From Synergistaceae bacterium (GTDB lineage Bacteria > Synergistota > Synergistia > Synergistales > Synergistaceae): DNA of 25,198 nucleotides. Location: the NCBI GenBank assembly GCA_012727545.1, contig JAAYHA010000092.1, positions 1-25,198 of the forward strand, written 5' to 3'. Shown here piece by piece: positions 23,482 through 25,198 of this stretch (its first letter is position 1; each line of letters begins with the position of its first letter). The notes below the pieces were generated by a model, which saw only the letters and a program-made list of their open reading frames with translations, was not told the DNA's origin and searched no databases. Both the position numbers and the translations under genes were made by a program.

Positions 23482-24582
23482 CTATTCCGACTTGTCAAGA
23501 GGCAGTTCCGGATTTCCTGCCCAGGCCTGGAATCCTTCGTCGTAACACTGAGATTTGTGGAATCCGGCGTAGCGAAGCGCCATTGTTACAAATGCTGCCC
23601 TTACTCCCGCTGTATCGTATACGACTATCTCGTTGTCCGGTGTTATGCAGTGTTTCTTAAGAAGCTCGACTATCTCTTCAACTTCTTTGAAATGATACTG
23701 ATCCTGGACAAAGTTCTGCATTTCTATGTGTATAGCTCCGGGTAGATGACCGCCCCTCTTCTCCTGGAAGGGCCTGATCTTGCCCTGATATTCCGCAAGT
23801 GTACGAACGTCAAGCAAGACAAGTCCGTTTTTGCCCAGGTTGTTGTTTATCCATTCAGTATCAACGAGGTAATGCTCTTTGTATTTAGGTATTGAGAAGG
23901 CGACTGCCTTGTTTTTGTGGACGGTCCTTGATACAGCGCCGCCCTCCTTCTTCCAGGCAGTAAAGCCTCCCTCAAGTATTTTCGCATTCTTTACACCGCT
24001 CATCCTGAGTATCCAGAGAGCCCATCCGCTCTGGCCCCATCCGCCTGCGTCATCATATACGACGACCGTTTTCTTTCCGTTTATGCCGAGAGCACCTATC
24101 CTCTTGGCCATTGTTGAGGGCTGCCAGATGGTACCCCATTTTTTAGTGCCCGTCTGAGCATTCATATTAGCGAAGTATGTCCAGGTCGCATTTACAGCTC
24201 CGGATATGTGTCCGCCCGAATAGAGACTTTCCGGCCTGGCATCCACGAGAACTACCTGCCCCTTGTTTTTCTTCAGCCACTCAGCGGAAACCAGCAACGA
24301 TTCCTTAGTTTCTGGTTCTCCTACCTCCATAGGAGAGGGTTTTAATGGCCTGGACTGCGGAACCGTAACAGCGGCCGGAGTCTTTTCTACAGTTGCTGTC
24401 GCTGCTGTTTTGGTCTCCGGTGATTTAACCTCCGTTGCGGGGGTGGTATTCGGCTGCTGTACTGTCTGGGCCGATGTCTGTGTTGTTTTGTCTGCCGATG
24501 AGGGTGTCTGGGCTGAAAGGGACGGAGTCATAAGGGTCAGGACCATAAATGCGATAAATACTGCGCTGGATATTTTTTTCAT
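23482..24582 (-). CDS. Exported tandem rhodanese-like protein lacking catalytic cysteines
   Basis: The product has 366 residues from the ATG at 24582, chosen because AAAGGA lies 8 nt upstream and the signal peptide (1-24, cleavage after SLSA) then starts the protein. Residues ~25-85 are rich in Thr, Ala, Pro, Ser and Gln, probably a disordered linker. Two rhodanese domains follow, about 95-220 and 236-366, with typical LLDVR, GHLPGAIHI and GFxAW elements. The loop that should hold the sulfur-carrying cysteine reads YDDAGGWG (Asp177) in the first and YDTAGVRA (Asp323) in the second. Thiosulfate sulfurtransferases keep Cys in the second domain, so normal persulfide chemistry is not expected. 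It likely acts outside the cytoplasmic membrane as a binding or divergent enzyme. It has its own promoter. Confidence 0.9.
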   Translation of the reverse strand: MKKISSAVFIAFMVLTLMTPSLSAQTPSSADKTTQTSAQTVQQPNTTPATEVKSPETKTAATATVEKTPAAVTVPQSRPLKPSPMEVGEPETKESLLVSAEWLKKNKGQVVLVDARPESLYSGGHISGAVNATWTYFANMNAQTGTKKWGTIWQPSTMAKRIGALGINGKKTVVVYDDAGGWGQSGWALWILRMSGVKNAKILEGGFTAWKKEGGAVSRTVHKNKAVAFSIPKYKEHYLVDTEWINNNLGKNGLVLLDVRTLAEYQGKIRPFQEKRGGHLPGAIHIEMQNFVQDQYHFKEVEEIVELLKKHCITPDNEIVVYDTAGVRAAFVTMALRYAGFHKSQCYDEGFQAWAGNPELPLDKSE

Positions 24583-24628
24583 AATATCATTCCTTTCATA
24601 CTTGATACTCTTCTTACCGGGCATTTCA

Positions 24629-24646
24629 ACTGATTTCTAAGTCAGT
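24629..24646 (-). promoter_or_regulatory. Imperfect palindrome at the rhodanese gene start site, possible operator
   Basis: ACTGATTT, CT, AAGTCAGT forms an 18-bp palindrome with one non-matching pair. It abuts the -10 element at 24647 and would overlap the transcription start, a usual site for a repressor. No regulator gene is nearby to support it. Confidence 0.35.
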
Positions 24647-24655
24647 ATCATAACA
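24647..24655 (-). promoter_or_regulatory. Extended -10 promoter of rhodanese-like gene
   Basis: On the minus strand TGTTATGAT forms TGn plus TATGAT, about 65 nt before the ATG at 24582. No clear -35 is seen in the A/T-rich DNA upstream. Confidence 0.5.
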
Positions 24656-24697
24656 AAATATTTTATTTTTTAATCTGCTAAATTACTGTTTTGAAGA

Positions 24698-25198
24698 TCA
24701 GTGCCAGTTCTCATAGATCCATTGTGCAGATCTTTTAGCCTCGTTGAATTCTTGCCACATTTTCCTTTCTTCCTCGTCCTGCGGTTCAATTACGGTCTCA
24801 TGCCTTCTCTTTATCCATTCCCTGAACTCAAGCAGGGCATCGTGTCTTGCAAAGTGCTCAAAGACAAGATCGAACTTTGGGATTCCCCACAGCATGTTGG
24901 GAGAAAGTGCACCTGCGCCGACCAGCCATGCCGTAGCGTCCTGAAATATTTTTTTGATCCCTTTTTTATGACCTACCCGAAGAAGGACCGCCCTGTGACC
25001 TCCTGTAACTGTCTCGGATACCATGTTTACCGAATCTTCGGTGCAAAATATCTCATTCGAGAAACCCAGCATTGCAGGGATAGGGTTGAAATCGCTTTCA
25101 GAAGCAATCAGAAGGTATCTCACAGCAGAAGAATGGGAAGCAATATATTTAAGTGTCTCAACAGATCCTGGAGGAGTCCTTCTGGAAGTGGTTATATA
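24698..25198 (-). CDS. ELM1-family (mitochondrial fission ELM1-like, DUF1022) protein, C-terminal part
   Basis: The reading frame is open to the right window edge, so the N-terminal half is missing and the GTG at 25123 is not the true start. The visible 166 residues begin YITTSRRTPPGSVE and continue with CTEDSVNMVSETVTGG. The SRRTP motif and the [TE]DSxNMVSE motif are hallmarks of the ELM1 family, which has a glycosyltransferase-like (GT-B) fold in bacteria. The second motif resembles the nucleotide-sugar-binding C-terminal part of GT-B enzymes. The tail after it (GIPKFDLVFEHFARHDALLEF) is also as I recall for the family. Function in bacteria is not established; an envelope glycosylation role is an inference from fold. 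It is followed by the rhodanese-like gene on the same strand, which has its own promoter. Confidence 0.8.
   Translation of the reverse strand, partial: YITTSRRTPPGSVETLKYIASHSSAVRYLLIASESDFNPIPAMLGFSNEIFCTEDSVNMVSETVTGGHRAVLLRVGHKKGIKKIFQDATAWLVGAGALSPNMLWGIPKFDLVFEHFARHDALLEFREWIKRRHETVIEPQDEEERKMWQEFNEAKRSAQWIYENWH

Overview
The window looks like chromosomal DNA from an anaerobic, amino-acid-fermenting bacterium. Synergistota is my best guess, from the gene mix: amino-acid ABC and Na+-coupled transporters, a cysteine desulfidase-like protein, peptidase and amidohydrolase, several PLP enzymes for amino acids, RecD2, and strong Shine-Dalgarno sites that often drive GTG or TTG starts. This assignment is inference and no rRNA is present to confirm it. 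I saw no tRNA, rRNA, CRISPR array, insertion sequence, phage gene or att site. Coding density is high.

Layout: (1) 1-2351, minus: hisS then aspS (aspS runs off the left edge). (2) 2493-3328, plus: an exported YkuD L,D-transpeptidase and a small charged protein. (3) 3682-6026, plus: a two-gene polar amino-acid ABC importer in which the binding protein and permease are fused. It ends at a strong bidirectional hairpin at 6051-6083. (4) 6113-12831, minus: an apparent operon pepA, YtcJ-like amidohydrolase, cysteine desulfidase-family protein, recD2, with a good promoter at 12872-12900. (5) 12983-15371, plus: a FAD-dependent dehydrogenase and a K+ channel whose reading frame is broken next to an exact 10-bp tandem duplication. 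(6) 15488-17921, minus: an NSS (SNF) Na+ symporter and an EamA transporter. (7) 18006-22144, minus: a tight operon of homoserine dehydrogenase-like protein, Orr-type amino-acid racemase, threonine dehydratase-like enzyme and ornithine cyclodeaminase-like enzyme, behind a near-consensus promoter (TTGACA, 16 nt, TATAAT). (8) 22406-23386, plus: a second, paralogous threonine dehydratase, divergent from that operon. (9) 23482-25198, minus: an exported tandem rhodanese lacking both catalytic cysteines, and the C-terminal part of an ELM1-family protein.

How it fits together: most of the window serves amino-acid uptake, peptide breakdown and amino-acid catabolism. The most system-like unit is region 7 with its flanking transporters and divergent dehydratase. 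A fold-II PLP dehydratase directly followed by an ornithine cyclodeaminase-family (imine reductase) gene is the architecture of EutB/EutC, and the same two families occur as BhcB/BhcD. Here the pair sits with a racemase and a homoserine dehydrogenase-like protein, which suggests an uncharacterised route for a hydroxylated amino acid. The K+ channel frame disruption, which may be phase-variable, is the most striking signal read directly from the DNA.
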